From Mycobacterium vicinigordonae (GTDB lineage: Bacteria; Actinomycetota; Actinomycetes; Mycobacteriales; Mycobacteriaceae): a DNA stretch of 64,000 nucleotides. The stretch spans positions 1,488,001 to 1,552,000 of the forward strand of contig NZ_CP059165.1 in NCBI RefSeq assembly GCF_013466425.1, written 5' to 3'. Below are positions 17,146 to 25,077 of this stretch, piece by piece. The notes below the pieces were generated by a model. It saw only the letters and a list, made by a program, of their open reading frames with translations, ran no database searches and was not told the origin of the DNA. The position numbers and the translations under genes were made by a program. Numbering within the stretch: the stretch's first letter is position 1; each line of letters opens with the position of its first letter.

Positions 17146-18669
17146 ATGTCCACTCTCGGTGACCTGCTCGCCGATCACACGGTGCTGCCGGGCAATGCCG
17201 TAGACCATCTGCACGCTGTGGTGGGGGAGTGGCAACTGCTGGCCGACCTGTCCTTCGCCGACTATCTGATGTGGGTGCGCCGCGACGATGGCGTCCTGGT
17301 GTGTGTCGCCCAGTGCCGGCCCAACACCGCCCCGACCGTCCTACAGACCGACGCGGTGGGCAGCGTGGTCGCCGCCGACCGCTTACCTTTGGTCGCCGAT
17401 GCTTTTGCGTCCGGCGAGGTGCAGCAAGGAGACGCCGGCAAACAGGGCGAATGGCAACTCCCCGGCCTCAATGCCGGACTCCTTCGGGGACCTAACGTGA
17501 TCGCTTCACCCGTTCGATACGGCGAACAGGTGGTGGCGGTGCTGACCCAGCACCAAACCGAGACCACAGCCCAACGCATGTCCGGCCACCTGGAGACCGC
17601 CTACCGCGACTGCGCCACCGATCTGCTGCACATGCTCGCCGAGGGCACCTTCCCCGACGTCGGCGACGTGGCCATGTCCCGTTCCACACCGCGCGCCGGC
17701 GACGGATTCATCCGCCTCGACGTCGACGGCATCGTCGCCTATGCCAGTCCCAACGCACTTTCCGCCTACCACCGGATGGGCCTGAACAGCGAGTTGGAGG
17801 GGCACAACCTGATCAAGGTCACCCGGCCACTGATCTCGGACCCGTTCGAGGCCCAGGAGGTGGCCGAACACATCCTCAATCTGCTGGCCGGGGGTTCCAG
17901 CATGCGCATGGAGGTCGACGCCGGCGGCGCCACGGTGTTACTGCGGACGCTGCCCTTGGTGGTGCACGGGGAGAATGCGGGGGCGGCAATCCTGATCCGC
18001 GACGTCACTGAGGTCAAGCGGCGCGACCGTGCCCTGATTTCAAAGGACGCCACCATTCGCGAGATCCACCACCGGGTGAAAAACAACCTGCAGACGGTGG
18101 CCGCACTGCTGCGGTTGCAGGCCCGCCGCACCGTCAACGCCGAGGGAAGGGAGGCGTTGATCGAGTCGGTGCGGCGTGTGTCGTCGATTGCCCTGGTGCA
18201 CGATGCGCTGTCGATGTCGGTGGACGAGCAGGTCAACCTCGACGAGGTCATCGACCGAATCCTGCCGATCATGAATGACGTCGCCTCGGTGGACCGCCCG
18301 ATACGGATCAACAGAGTCGGCGATTTGGGTGTCTTGGACTCCGACCGCGCAACGGCGCTGATCATGGTGATCACCGAACTGGTGCAGAACGCGATCGAGC
18401 ACGCCTTCGATCCCGCCGCCGCCGGGGGTTCGGTCACCATCCGGGCCGAGCGGTCGGCCCGATGGCTGGACGTGGTGGTGCACGACGACGGGCGCGGCCT
18501 GCCCGAGGGATTCAGCCTGGAGAAATCTGACAGCCTGGGTTTGCAGATCGTGCGAACGCTCGTCTCCGCCGAGCTGGACGGGTCCCTGGGCATGCGAGAG
18601 GGCAGTGACCGCGGTACGGACGTGGTGCTTCGGGTGCCGATCGGTCGACGAGGCCGGCTACTGGTATGA
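17146..18669 (+). CDS. pdtaS: sensor histidine kinase PdtaS
   Basis: A 507-residue cytosolic kinase. It has an N-terminal GAF-like domain (about residues 1-140), a PAS domain (about 175-285), the HisKA_2-type phosphoacceptor motif EIHHRVKNNLQTVAALL near 305, and an HATPase domain with VQNAIEHAF and DDGRGLPEG. It matches Rv3220c, which phosphorylates the antiterminator PdtaR and signals through RNA-binding. There are no membrane spans. A strong stem-loop follows the stop. Confidence 0.95.
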   Translation: MSTLGDLLADHTVLPGNAVDHLHAVVGEWQLLADLSFADYLMWVRRDDGVLVCVAQCRPNTAPTVLQTDAVGSVVAADRLPLVADAFASGEVQQGDAGKQGEWQLPGLNAGLLRGPNVIASPVRYGEQVVAVLTQHQTETTAQRMSGHLETAYRDCATDLLHMLAEGTFPDVGDVAMSRSTPRAGDGFIRLDVDGIVAYASPNALSAYHRMGLNSELEGHNLIKVTRPLISDPFEAQEVAEHILNLLAGGSSMRMEVDAGGATVLLRTLPLVVHGENAGAAILIRDVTEVKRRDRALISKDATIREIHHRVKNNLQTVAALLRLQARRTVNAEGREALIESVRRVSSIALVHDALSMSVDEQVNLDEVIDRILPIMNDVASVDRPIRINRVGDLGVLDSDRATALIMVITELVQNAIEHAFDPAAAGGSVTIRAERSARWLDVVVHDDGRGLPEGFSLEKSDSLGLQIVRTLVSAELDGSLGMREGSDRGTDVVLRVPIGRRGRLLV

Positions 18670-18687
18670 CGACGTTCGTACGCAGCA

Positions 18688-18717
18688 ATGCGGCCCCGGT
18701 TGTGACCGGGGCCGCAT
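18688..18717. terminator. bidirectional stem-loop between pdtaS and whiB1
   Basis: A perfect 13-bp GC-rich stem, ATGCGGCCCCGGT (18688-18700) with its complement at 18705-18717 and a TGTG loop. It sits between two convergent genes. There is no U-tract, as is common for mycobacterial stem-loop terminators. Confidence 0.75.
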
Positions 18718-18733
18718 CGCAGTGAATCTAGGG

Positions 18734-18988
18734 TCAGACTCCGCTGCGAGCCTTCGTCCGGGCGTTGCGACGCTTGAGTGCGCGCCGCTCGTCCTCACTC
18801 ATCCCGCCCCAGACGCCTGAGTCCTGGCCGGTGTTCAGAGCCCATCCGAGACACTCTGTGGTCACCGGACAGCGATTACAGACCAGTTTCGCGTCAGCGA
18901 TCTGCGCGAGTGCCGGTCCGCTGTTCCCAACCGGGAAGAACAGTTCCGGATCCTCGTCGCGACAGACCGCCCTATGGCGCCAATCCAT
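18734..18988 (-). CDS. whiB1: WhiB1, Fe-S transcriptional regulator
   Basis: An 84-residue WhiB protein. Four cysteines hold the 4Fe-4S cluster: Cys9 (RAVCRDED) and LVCNRCPVTTEC. The GVWGG turn and a basic C-terminal tail (ALKRRNARTKARSGV) bind DNA and sigma factor. WhiB1 is essential and nitric-oxide-responsive in M. tuberculosis. ATG at 18988. A CRP-type site lies about 163-176 bp upstream of the start. Confidence 0.97.
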   Translation of the reverse strand: MDWRHRAVCRDEDPELFFPVGNSGPALAQIADAKLVCNRCPVTTECLGWALNTGQDSGVWGGMSEDERRALKRRNARTKARSGV

Positions 18989-19008
18989 TAGTTGCTACTC
19001 CTCACTAT

Positions 19009-19026
19009 GTGCGCAGCACTGCGCAC
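19009..19026. promoter_or_regulatory. 18-bp palindrome in the whiB1 leader
   Basis: GTGCGCAG-CA-CTGCGCAC, an 8-2-8 perfect inverted repeat, 21 nt upstream of the whiB1 start codon. It may be a protein-binding site or an mRNA hairpin in the leader. Confidence 0.5.
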
Positions 19027-19150
19027 GGGCATTTCTTCTTGGCTGTTAAACCGTGCACAAGAAAGGGGTTCTGTACCTCTGCATATCTCTGCATGCAACC
19101 TTTTGATCGTTTCACAGGCTCAACAGATGTCAATAGTGTTACGCGGGCTC

Positions 19151-19164
19151 GTGGGCTATCTCAC
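19151..19164 (-). promoter_or_regulatory. CRP (Rv3676-type) site of whiB1
   Basis: On the minus strand the sequence reads GTGAGATAGCCCAC inside AGTGAGATAGCCCACG, which matches the CRP-binding site I recall for the M. tuberculosis whiB1 promoter and the GTG-N8-CAC consensus. It would mediate cAMP control of whiB1. The rest of the 280-bp gap between whiB1 and the lipid kinase gene contains no gene that I can see. Confidence 0.65.
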
Positions 19165-19268
19165 TTTGGCGATCTCTTACCCTTGCCCTTAACCAGTTGT
19201 ACTACACTACCCGGCGAATTTCGCCCCACATTTTCGTCGCGGACGAGTCACGACTTCATTCGCGCAGG

Positions 19269-20246
19269 TCAGTGACCTGTTTCCGGCTGGGAGCCGGGCG
19301 CTGGAGCCGCCACCGCGAGGGCATTCGGGACCACCCGGAACGTCATAGACTCCCGCAAACCGAGGTATTCGCCGTCGTACTGACAAGCGGCCGGCTCGGC
19401 CATCTTAGTTATCCGCGCGTAACTCACATCGTCGTCGCGGATCAGCTGTTTGGCCTCCAACTTGGGGCGCTTGGCCAGCAGTTGGCGCAGCAGTCGCAAG
19501 GTGGGGATCAGCTTCATACTGGTGAGCGCGAATATGCCCAGACCCGACTCGAAGCTGCAGCCCGGGTTGGTGACCATCGGCCGGTCGTCGCTATAGGTCC
19601 AGGGGTTGGTGTTGGAGACCCAGACGAAGTGCACACCGGAAACGGGATCGCGGTCCGGCAGTTCGAGGATGAGGTTCGGGTCGCGTCGGCTGAACCGCAC
19701 CGAGACGGGCACTGCCACTCTCCAGTAGCGCAGCGGTGTGATCTTGTGGCCCTTCTCGCGCTCCTTCTCCACCGCCTCGACCACTTCGGCGTCGACACCC
19801 ATTCCGGCGTTGACCAGCGCGTAGATCTCGCCGCAGTCGATCAGGGAGATGCGGCGCCACTGCCGGTGCTGCTCGTATTCGTCGAGGAGGTCGATCAGCT
19901 GGTTGCTGGCGGCCGCCGGGTCGCGGTGTATACCCAATGCCCTGGCCAGCACGTTTGCCGAGCCGCCGGGAATGACCCCCAGCGCTGGGACGGGTCCCTG
20001 GGGGGTCGAGCCGGGGCGGCCGAGCATGCCGTTGACCACAGCGCTCACCGTGCCGTCGCCGCCGTGCACGACGACCAGATCGTAGCCTTGCGCCACCGCG
20101 GTGCGGCCGAGTTCATTGGCGTGACCTGCGTGTTCGGTGTTGACGATGGTGAGCTGAACGCGACTTTCCAGGGCGTGTGTCACCAGTTCGCGGGCGGCCG
20201 GTGTGATGCTGGTGGCGATCGGGTTGGCGATCAACATGGCACGCAT
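19269..20246 (-). CDS. diacylglycerol/sphingosine kinase-family lipid kinase (Rv3218-like)
   Basis: A 325-residue DAGK_cat protein. It has the catalytic loop VVHGGDGTVSAVVNGML near residues 60-75 and GVIPGGSANVLARAL, followed by a beta-rich C-terminal domain. It would phosphorylate a lipid or lipid-like alcohol. I use ATG 20246 (MRAMLIANP); the frame is open to 20285. It is divergent from the small membrane protein at 20324. Function beyond lipid kinase fold is inferred. Confidence 0.85.
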   Translation of the reverse strand: MRAMLIANPIATSITPAARELVTHALESRVQLTIVNTEHAGHANELGRTAVAQGYDLVVVHGGDGTVSAVVNGMLGRPGSTPQGPVPALGVIPGGSANVLARALGIHRDPAAASNQLIDLLDEYEQHRQWRRISLIDCGEIYALVNAGMGVDAEVVEAVEKEREKGHKITPLRYWRVAVPVSVRFSRRDPNLILELPDRDPVSGVHFVWVSNTNPWTYSDDRPMVTNPGCSFESGLGIFALTSMKLIPTLRLLRQLLAKRPKLEAKQLIRDDDVSYARITKMAEPAACQYDGEYLGLRESMTFRVVPNALAVAAPAPGSQPETGH

Positions 20247-20323
20247 GAGCCATGACGTTATGCGCGGCGGTCCCTTCCGCTCCACGCGGGCCGGGGTTGG
20301 GTCCGGTTGACTACGCTGGCGCC

Positions 20324-20755
20324 GTGACCGTTCGAGCTCCCTCTGCTGTCCGGCGCGCCGGATTCATCGTCGCGGCACAGGGGATCGCGGCGTTGGCGAT
20401 CGCGGTGACTTTGGTGATCCGTGGTCTGGCGGGTGCCGACCAGCATGTCGTCAACGGATTGGGCACCGCGGGCTGGTTCGTGGTTTGCGGCGGCGCGGTG
20501 CTGGCCGGCGGATACGCGCTGGTGACGGGCCGTCGCTGGGGACGCGGGCTGGCCGTGTTCACCCAGCTCTTGCTGCTGCCGGTGGCATGGTATCTGGCGG
20601 TGGGTTCGCACCGGCCGCTGTTGGGTGTCCCGGTCGGGTTGCTGGCGCTGACCGTGCTGGGCCTGCTGTTCAGCGCGTCGGCGGTGCGATGGGCCGCGGG
20701 CGGCGGTCAGCGCGGCTCGGCCAGCGCGACCAATTCGGGTCCAGACACCCGGTAG
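20324..20755 (+). CDS. four-span integral membrane protein (Rv3217c-like)
   Basis: A 143-residue protein with four hydrophobic helices (about residues 12-32, 47-67, 77-95 and 102-122) and a short polar tail. There is no catalytic motif. I chose GTG 20324 because the protein then begins with a short basic N-terminus directly before the first span. Its last 49 bases overlap the convergent acetyltransferase gene. Conserved in mycobacteria; function unknown. Confidence 0.75.
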   Translation: MTVRAPSAVRRAGFIVAAQGIAALAIAVTLVIRGLAGADQHVVNGLGTAGWFVVCGGAVLAGGYALVTGRRWGRGLAVFTQLLLLPVAWYLAVGSHRPLLGVPVGLLALTVLGLLFSASAVRWAAGGGQRGSASATNSGPDTR

Positions 20756-21189
20756 GTCGTCCACTCCCGCTGCGGCCGCCCACCGACGCCGTCGTAGAGG
20801 GCGATAGCGTCGGCGTTCCAGTTCAGCACCGCCCAGGACAGCCGCGAATAGCCGTTGGCCAAGCATTCGCCGGCCAGCGCCGACAGCAAACCGCGGGCTA
20901 GGCCGCGGCGCCGGAAGTCGGGCCGCACATAGAGGTCTTCGAGATAGATGCCGGCCACACCGTCCCAGGTGGAGAAGTTCAGGAACCACAGCGCCATGGC
21001 AGCGATCTGGCTCCCGACCGTGCTGACATGCCCCCGCAACGTTGGCTCGTTTTCGAAAAGTGCTGCTGTTATTTGGTTTTCAGTGACCGAGCACTGTGGA
21101 GCGGCTTCCTCGAACTCGGCCAGCTCATGGATCATGGCGGTGATGTCGGCGACGTCGCCCGGTCGGGCGCGGCGGGTGCTCGGCGTCAC
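20707..21189 (-). CDS. GNAT-family N-acetyltransferase (Rv3216-like)
   Basis: A 160-residue GNAT protein. The acetyl-CoA pyrophosphate loop is RPDFRRRGLARGLL, preceded by the beta-4 strand YLEDLYV. The C-terminal WNADAIALYDGVGGRP is typical of small-molecule or polyamine acetyltransferases. The GTG start overlaps the entC stop (GTGA), so it is coupled to the isochorismate gene. The substrate is unknown. Confidence 0.85.
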   Translation of the reverse strand: MTPSTRRARPGDVADITAMIHELAEFEEAAPQCSVTENQITAALFENEPTLRGHVSTVGSQIAAMALWFLNFSTWDGVAGIYLEDLYVRPDFRRRGLARGLLSALAGECLANGYSRLSWAVLNWNADAIALYDGVGGRPQREWTTYRVSGPELVALAEPR

Positions 21190-22283
21190 TGCTGGACCTC
21201 CAGTGCGTTCAGTATGGTCGCGAATTTCGTTGTGGTCTCGTCGACTTCGCTGTCCGGGTCGGATTCGGCGACGATCCCGCCGCCCGCGTGAGCCAATGCT
21301 GATCGGCGGTCGGGCGACAGCTGTGCGCAACGGATCGACACCACCCAGTCGCCGTCGCCGGCCGCGTCGCACCAGCCCACTGCGCCGGCATAGAAGCCCC
21401 GGTCACCCTCCAGGGCGGCGATCAGCTTCGTCGCAGCCTCGGTCGGAACACCGCCGACCGCGGGGGTGGGGTGCAGGGCGAGTGCCAAATCTATTGCGGT
21501 AGTTGAGGTATCGCGTAGCCGTCCGATCACCGGGGTGCACAGATGCCAGACCGCCGCGGTGCGACTCAGCTGCGGCCCGTCGGCAATGGTCAGCTCATCG
21601 CACAACGGCTCCAGCGCGGCGCGCATGGTATCGATCACCAACCGGTGCTCGTGGCGGTCCTTGGCCGAAGCGGCCAGCGCTGCCCCGTTGGCGGCATCGG
21701 TGTCCGGGTCGGGCGACCGTGGCGCCGATCCGGCGAAGGGCCGGCACACCACGCGATCCCCGGCGCGCGCGACCAGCAATTCGGGGCTGGCGCCCACCAG
21801 GGCGGCGCCGCGGTAGTCCGCACCGGCCGCGCTCAGGTCCACCAGATAGCCGTATGCGGTGGGGTCGGCGGCGATGAGCCTGCGCAGTACGACGCGGCCG
21901 TCCAGCGGTGCTTCGGCGCGCAACCTCAAGGCCCGCGCTAGCACCACCTTGTGCAAGGGATTGTCCGGTGCGGCCAGCTGATCGCGGGCCCGGCTGATCC
22001 GGGCCCGGTGCTCGGCAAGCGCCGGGATGGCCACCTCCGCACGCACCGCCGGCAGGGGCCCGGTGGGCCAGTCCGGCAGTAAGTTGAGGCGCCGCAGCGT
22101 TTCCGGAACCAGCAGCGCGACCGGCTGGGATAAGTCGAAAGGCAACGCGCCCAATACTATTGGCGCGCTTCCCGACCGCAGCGCGGTTTGCGCGGCTGTG
22201 ATATCGCGATAGTGTTCCCTAGCTCGGTCAGCGATCAGGGTCCCGCGCGCTCCGGTCAGCGCAAACGCCGGTTCGGGGTTCAC
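21186..22283 (-). CDS. entC: isochorismate synthase
   Basis: A 365-residue chorismate-utilising enzyme of the MenF/EntC/DhbC family. Signature blocks are KVVLARALRL, GASPELLV, FAGSAPRS, HEHRLVIDTM, HPTPAVGG and DRGFYAGAVGW. It converts chorismate to isochorismate for menaquinone or salicylate-based siderophore synthesis. The GTG start overlaps the stop of the phosphatase gene. It matches Rv3215. Confidence 0.93.
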   Translation of the reverse strand: MNPEPAFALTGARGTLIADRAREHYRDITAAQTALRSGSAPIVLGALPFDLSQPVALLVPETLRRLNLLPDWPTGPLPAVRAEVAIPALAEHRARISRARDQLAAPDNPLHKVVLARALRLRAEAPLDGRVVLRRLIAADPTAYGYLVDLSAAGADYRGAALVGASPELLVARAGDRVVCRPFAGSAPRSPDPDTDAANGAALAASAKDRHEHRLVIDTMRAALEPLCDELTIADGPQLSRTAAVWHLCTPVIGRLRDTSTTAIDLALALHPTPAVGGVPTEAATKLIAALEGDRGFYAGAVGWCDAAGDGDWVVSIRCAQLSPDRRSALAHAGGGIVAESDPDSEVDETTTKFATILNALEVQQ

Positions 22284-22891
22284 GCGGATGCGATCGGTCG
22301 CGGATGACAGCTCAGTCCGAGCTGACTGAGCTGACGGATGCCGTGTTCGAACCCGCAGATCGCGATGGTCGCGGTGGGCATGCCGAAGCGTGACCCCTCA
22401 GTCACCGGAAGCTGCACCCACCGGGTGATCACAGCGCGGGAGAAGTGGCCGTGGCTGACGAACAGCACATCCCGCGATTGCATGTTCTCCAATGCCAAGG
22501 CGATGGCGTGGTCGGCTCGATCGCTGACCTGCGCGATGGTTTCGCCGCCGGGACAGCCGTGTGTCCACACCAGCCAATCCGGGTCGGACTCGTGGATCTG
22601 CGGTGTGGTCAGCCCCTCGTAGTCGCCGTAGTCCCACTCCGCTAGCAGCGGCGTGACCTGATCGATGATCAGCCCCGCCAGGTCGGCAGTGACCAGGGTG
22701 CGACGTCGCGGGCTGCAGATAACCAGGGGATCGTCCAGGCCGAGTTCGCCGAGAACGACGCCGGCGAATTCGGCCTGCTCCCGGCCGGCCTCGGTCAGCT
22801 CGATGTCGGTGTGCCCGGTGTGCCGGCCGGACTTCGACCACTCGGTCTCACCGTGACGCAGCAACAGCAGCCGGTGCTTTGCGACCCCCAT
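22280..22891 (-). CDS. gpm2: histidine-phosphatase-family acid phosphatase (Gpm2 type)
   Basis: A 203-residue branch of the phosphoglycerate-mutase superfamily. It has the RHGETEW motif near residues 12-18, CSPRRRTLVTA, EWDYGDYEGL and FVSHGHFSR with the second catalytic His. The M. tuberculosis orthologue (Rv3214, same length) acts as a phosphatase rather than a mutase. ATG at 22891. It is the first gene of the gpm2-entC-acetyltransferase unit, joined by 4-base overlaps. Confidence 0.92.
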   Translation of the reverse strand: MGVAKHRLLLLRHGETEWSKSGRHTGHTDIELTEAGREQAEFAGVVLGELGLDDPLVICSPRRRTLVTADLAGLIIDQVTPLLAEWDYGDYEGLTTPQIHESDPDWLVWTHGCPGGETIAQVSDRADHAIALALENMQSRDVLFVSHGHFSRAVITRWVQLPVTEGSRFGMPTATIAICGFEHGIRQLSQLGLSCHPRPIASA

Positions 22892-23026
22892 GCCAGCGAT
22901 TCTGCCCGAGACGCCGACGCCGGCCCGGTGCGCCACCCGACCGGTGCCACCGGGTACGTGCCAGGATGGGCACCGTGACCGCGTCGGCGACGATGCGGAG
23001 CGAAGTGACAAGGAGGAGCGACGCTG

Positions 23027-23827
23027 GTGAGTGAGTTGCGCGTGCTGGCGGTGGCCAACCAGAAGGGTGGTGTGGCCAAGACGACGACGGTCGCCTCGCT
23101 CGGTGCGGCGATGGTGGACATGGGAAAACGGGTGCTGCTCGTTGACCTGGATCCGCAAGGATGTCTGACATTCTCCCTCGGTCAGGACCCCGACAAATTG
23201 CATGTCTCCGTGCACGAGGTGCTGCTGGGAGAGGTCGAACCGAGCACCGCGTTGGTCACCACGGCCGAGGGGATGACTCTGCTGCCGGCCAACATCGATT
23301 TGGCCGGTGCCGAAGCGATGCTGCTGATGCGGGCCGGGCGGGAATACGCACTCAAACGGGCGCTGGCCAAGATCGCCGACAACTTCGACGTGGTGATCAT
23401 CGACTGTCCGCCGTCGCTGGGAGTGCTCACCCTCAATGGGCTCACCGCCGCCAACGAGGTCATGGTGCCGTTGCAGTGCGAGACGCTGGCACACCGCGGC
23501 GTGGGTCAGTTCCTGCGCACCGTCGCCGACGTCCAGCAGATCACCAACCCGGACCTGCGGTTGCTGGGCGCGCTGCCCACGCTGTACGACTCGCGGACCA
23601 CTCACACCCGTGACGTGCTGCTCGACGTCGCCGACCGCTATGAGCTGCCGGTGCTGGCGCCGCCGATTCCGCGGACCGTGCGTTTCGCCGAGGCCAGCGC
23701 GTCGGGCTCGTCGGTGCTGGCCGGCCGCAAGAACAAGGGCGGAGTGGCGTACCGCGAGCTGGCGACGGCCCTGCTCAAGCACTGGAAGACCGGCAAGCCA
23801 CTGCCCACCTTCGCCGTCGAGTACTGA
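23027..23827 (+). CDS. ParA/Soj-family ATPase (Rv3213c-like)
   Basis: A 266-residue deviant-Walker ATPase, VANQKGGVAKTTTVAS near residues 9-24, with Walker A' DLDPQG and the Walker B strand VVIIDCPPSLG. Family members position chromosomes or protein complexes. There is no ParB beside it, so it is an orphan ParA. GTG 23027 has AGGAGGA 9 nt upstream. It is divergent from gpm2 and ends 7 bases before the convergent gene at 23835. Confidence 0.9.
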   Translation: MSELRVLAVANQKGGVAKTTTVASLGAAMVDMGKRVLLVDLDPQGCLTFSLGQDPDKLHVSVHEVLLGEVEPSTALVTTAEGMTLLPANIDLAGAEAMLLMRAGREYALKRALAKIADNFDVVIIDCPPSLGVLTLNGLTAANEVMVPLQCETLAHRGVGQFLRTVADVQQITNPDLRLLGALPTLYDSRTTHTRDVLLDVADRYELPVLAPPIPRTVRFAEASASGSSVLAGRKNKGGVAYRELATALLKHWKTGKPLPTFAVEY

Positions 23828-23834
23828 CCGGGCT

Positions 23835-25049
23835 TCAGCCCAGCGCCACCAGGGTGTCGCCCCGCTGCTCCATCAGCCTGGAACCCAATACCGCCGGGAT
23901 GACGGGTGCCGCGCTGGGTTGCCGCTCGACGGGTATGTAGCGGCTGGCTTCGCCGTTGACCGGGTCGTACACCCCGATAGCGCCGGTGACCGGTACCAGC
24001 AGCTGGCCGGCCATCGTCACGCCTGGCCCCAGCGGCACCGCGGTTTCTCCCGCGGCGATGGTGTAGCGCACGGTGAGGGTGCCGGCATCGAACACGAGCA
24101 GCGAGTCTCCCGTCCACCAGGTCACAAGGCTGCCGGTAGTCGACGCCACCGCAGACGCCGACGGCGGCGCGGGCAGCAGCGTGCTCGCCACCGTGGTGCC
24201 GGTTTCGTCCAGCACGTCGACGTGCGGCTGCGGGGACGGCAGATATACCGCGGTGCGGTTCTGCGAAACCACCACCACCCGGGCACCGGTGCCCGGACGC
24301 AACCCGGGCTCGACCACCACTTGCTGCTGGGGCTCGTCGTCCTCCTTGCCGGGACGCAACAACACCAACCGCATGTCGGCCTGATTTTCGCAGGACTCCA
24401 GCACCGCCACCTGCGACGAACTGGCCGTCGCCGATTCGAGCGTGCAACCGGAGTGCAGGCCGCGCGCCGATGGCTTAACTCGGGCGTCGATTTCGCCGTA
24501 AGCCATCATCCGGACCATGTCCGAGCGCCACATCTCCAGCCTGGTGCTGCCCGCCGACAGCACGGTGGTGCCGTCGGCGGATAGGCGTACCCGCGGATCG
24601 GCGTAGCTGCTGCGGGCGGGGCCGCGGCGCCCGGTTGCGCCGTCAATGGTGCTGACCTGGCCGCAACCACGATCGTCCCGGTAGACCGCGACCGCATAGT
24701 GGTACACCCAGGTCACCCCGCACAGGTCTGTGTCGCGTGAGTAGCTCCACACCGGCTGTCCGGTGCCCGGGTCGCGGCCCTCCATCAGGCGGCCGCCGGC
24801 GGTGACCACGACCCCACCGACCACCACCGGAACACGGGTGGCCGGACTGGGCGCGGACCAGAGTTGGTGCAGTGCGGCCGGGACCTCCCGCGCTGTGGCC
24901 GGCGTCGCGACGGGTGCGGACGCGGGCCGACTGATGGTGGCCCGGGCGTCGCTCGTCCACCAGATGAGCGAGGCAGCTACGCCGATGGCGACGGCGATCG
25001 CCGCAGCAGCCAGCATGTCGCCCCTGGTGCGCCGCTCGGGTCGGACCAT
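23835..25049 (-). CDS. membrane-anchored beta-propeller-like protein (Rv3212-like)
   Basis: A 404-residue protein with one N-terminal span (about residues 13-32) and an extracytoplasmic region of repeated short beta-blocks (PVVVGGVVVTAGG, VAVYRDDRGCGQVSTIDGATG, VPLGPGVTMAGQLLVPVTGAIG) reminiscent of PQQ-type propellers. Cysteines near residues 110 and 128 could pair. Function unknown. It follows the RNA helicase gene by 28 bases on the same strand, so the two may be co-transcribed. Confidence 0.75.
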   Translation of the reverse strand: MVRPERRTRGDMLAAAAIAVAIGVAASLIWWTSDARATISRPASAPVATPATAREVPAALHQLWSAPSPATRVPVVVGGVVVTAGGRLMEGRDPGTGQPVWSYSRDTDLCGVTWVYHYAVAVYRDDRGCGQVSTIDGATGRRGPARSSYADPRVRLSADGTTVLSAGSTRLEMWRSDMVRMMAYGEIDARVKPSARGLHSGCTLESATASSSQVAVLESCENQADMRLVLLRPGKEDDEPQQQVVVEPGLRPGTGARVVVVSQNRTAVYLPSPQPHVDVLDETGTTVASTLLPAPPSASAVASTTGSLVTWWTGDSLLVFDAGTLTVRYTIAAGETAVPLGPGVTMAGQLLVPVTGAIGVYDPVNGEASRYIPVERQPSAAPVIPAVLGSRLMEQRGDTLVALG

Positions 25050-25077
25050 TGAGTTGCGTTCGCCTCGGTTGAGCGTG

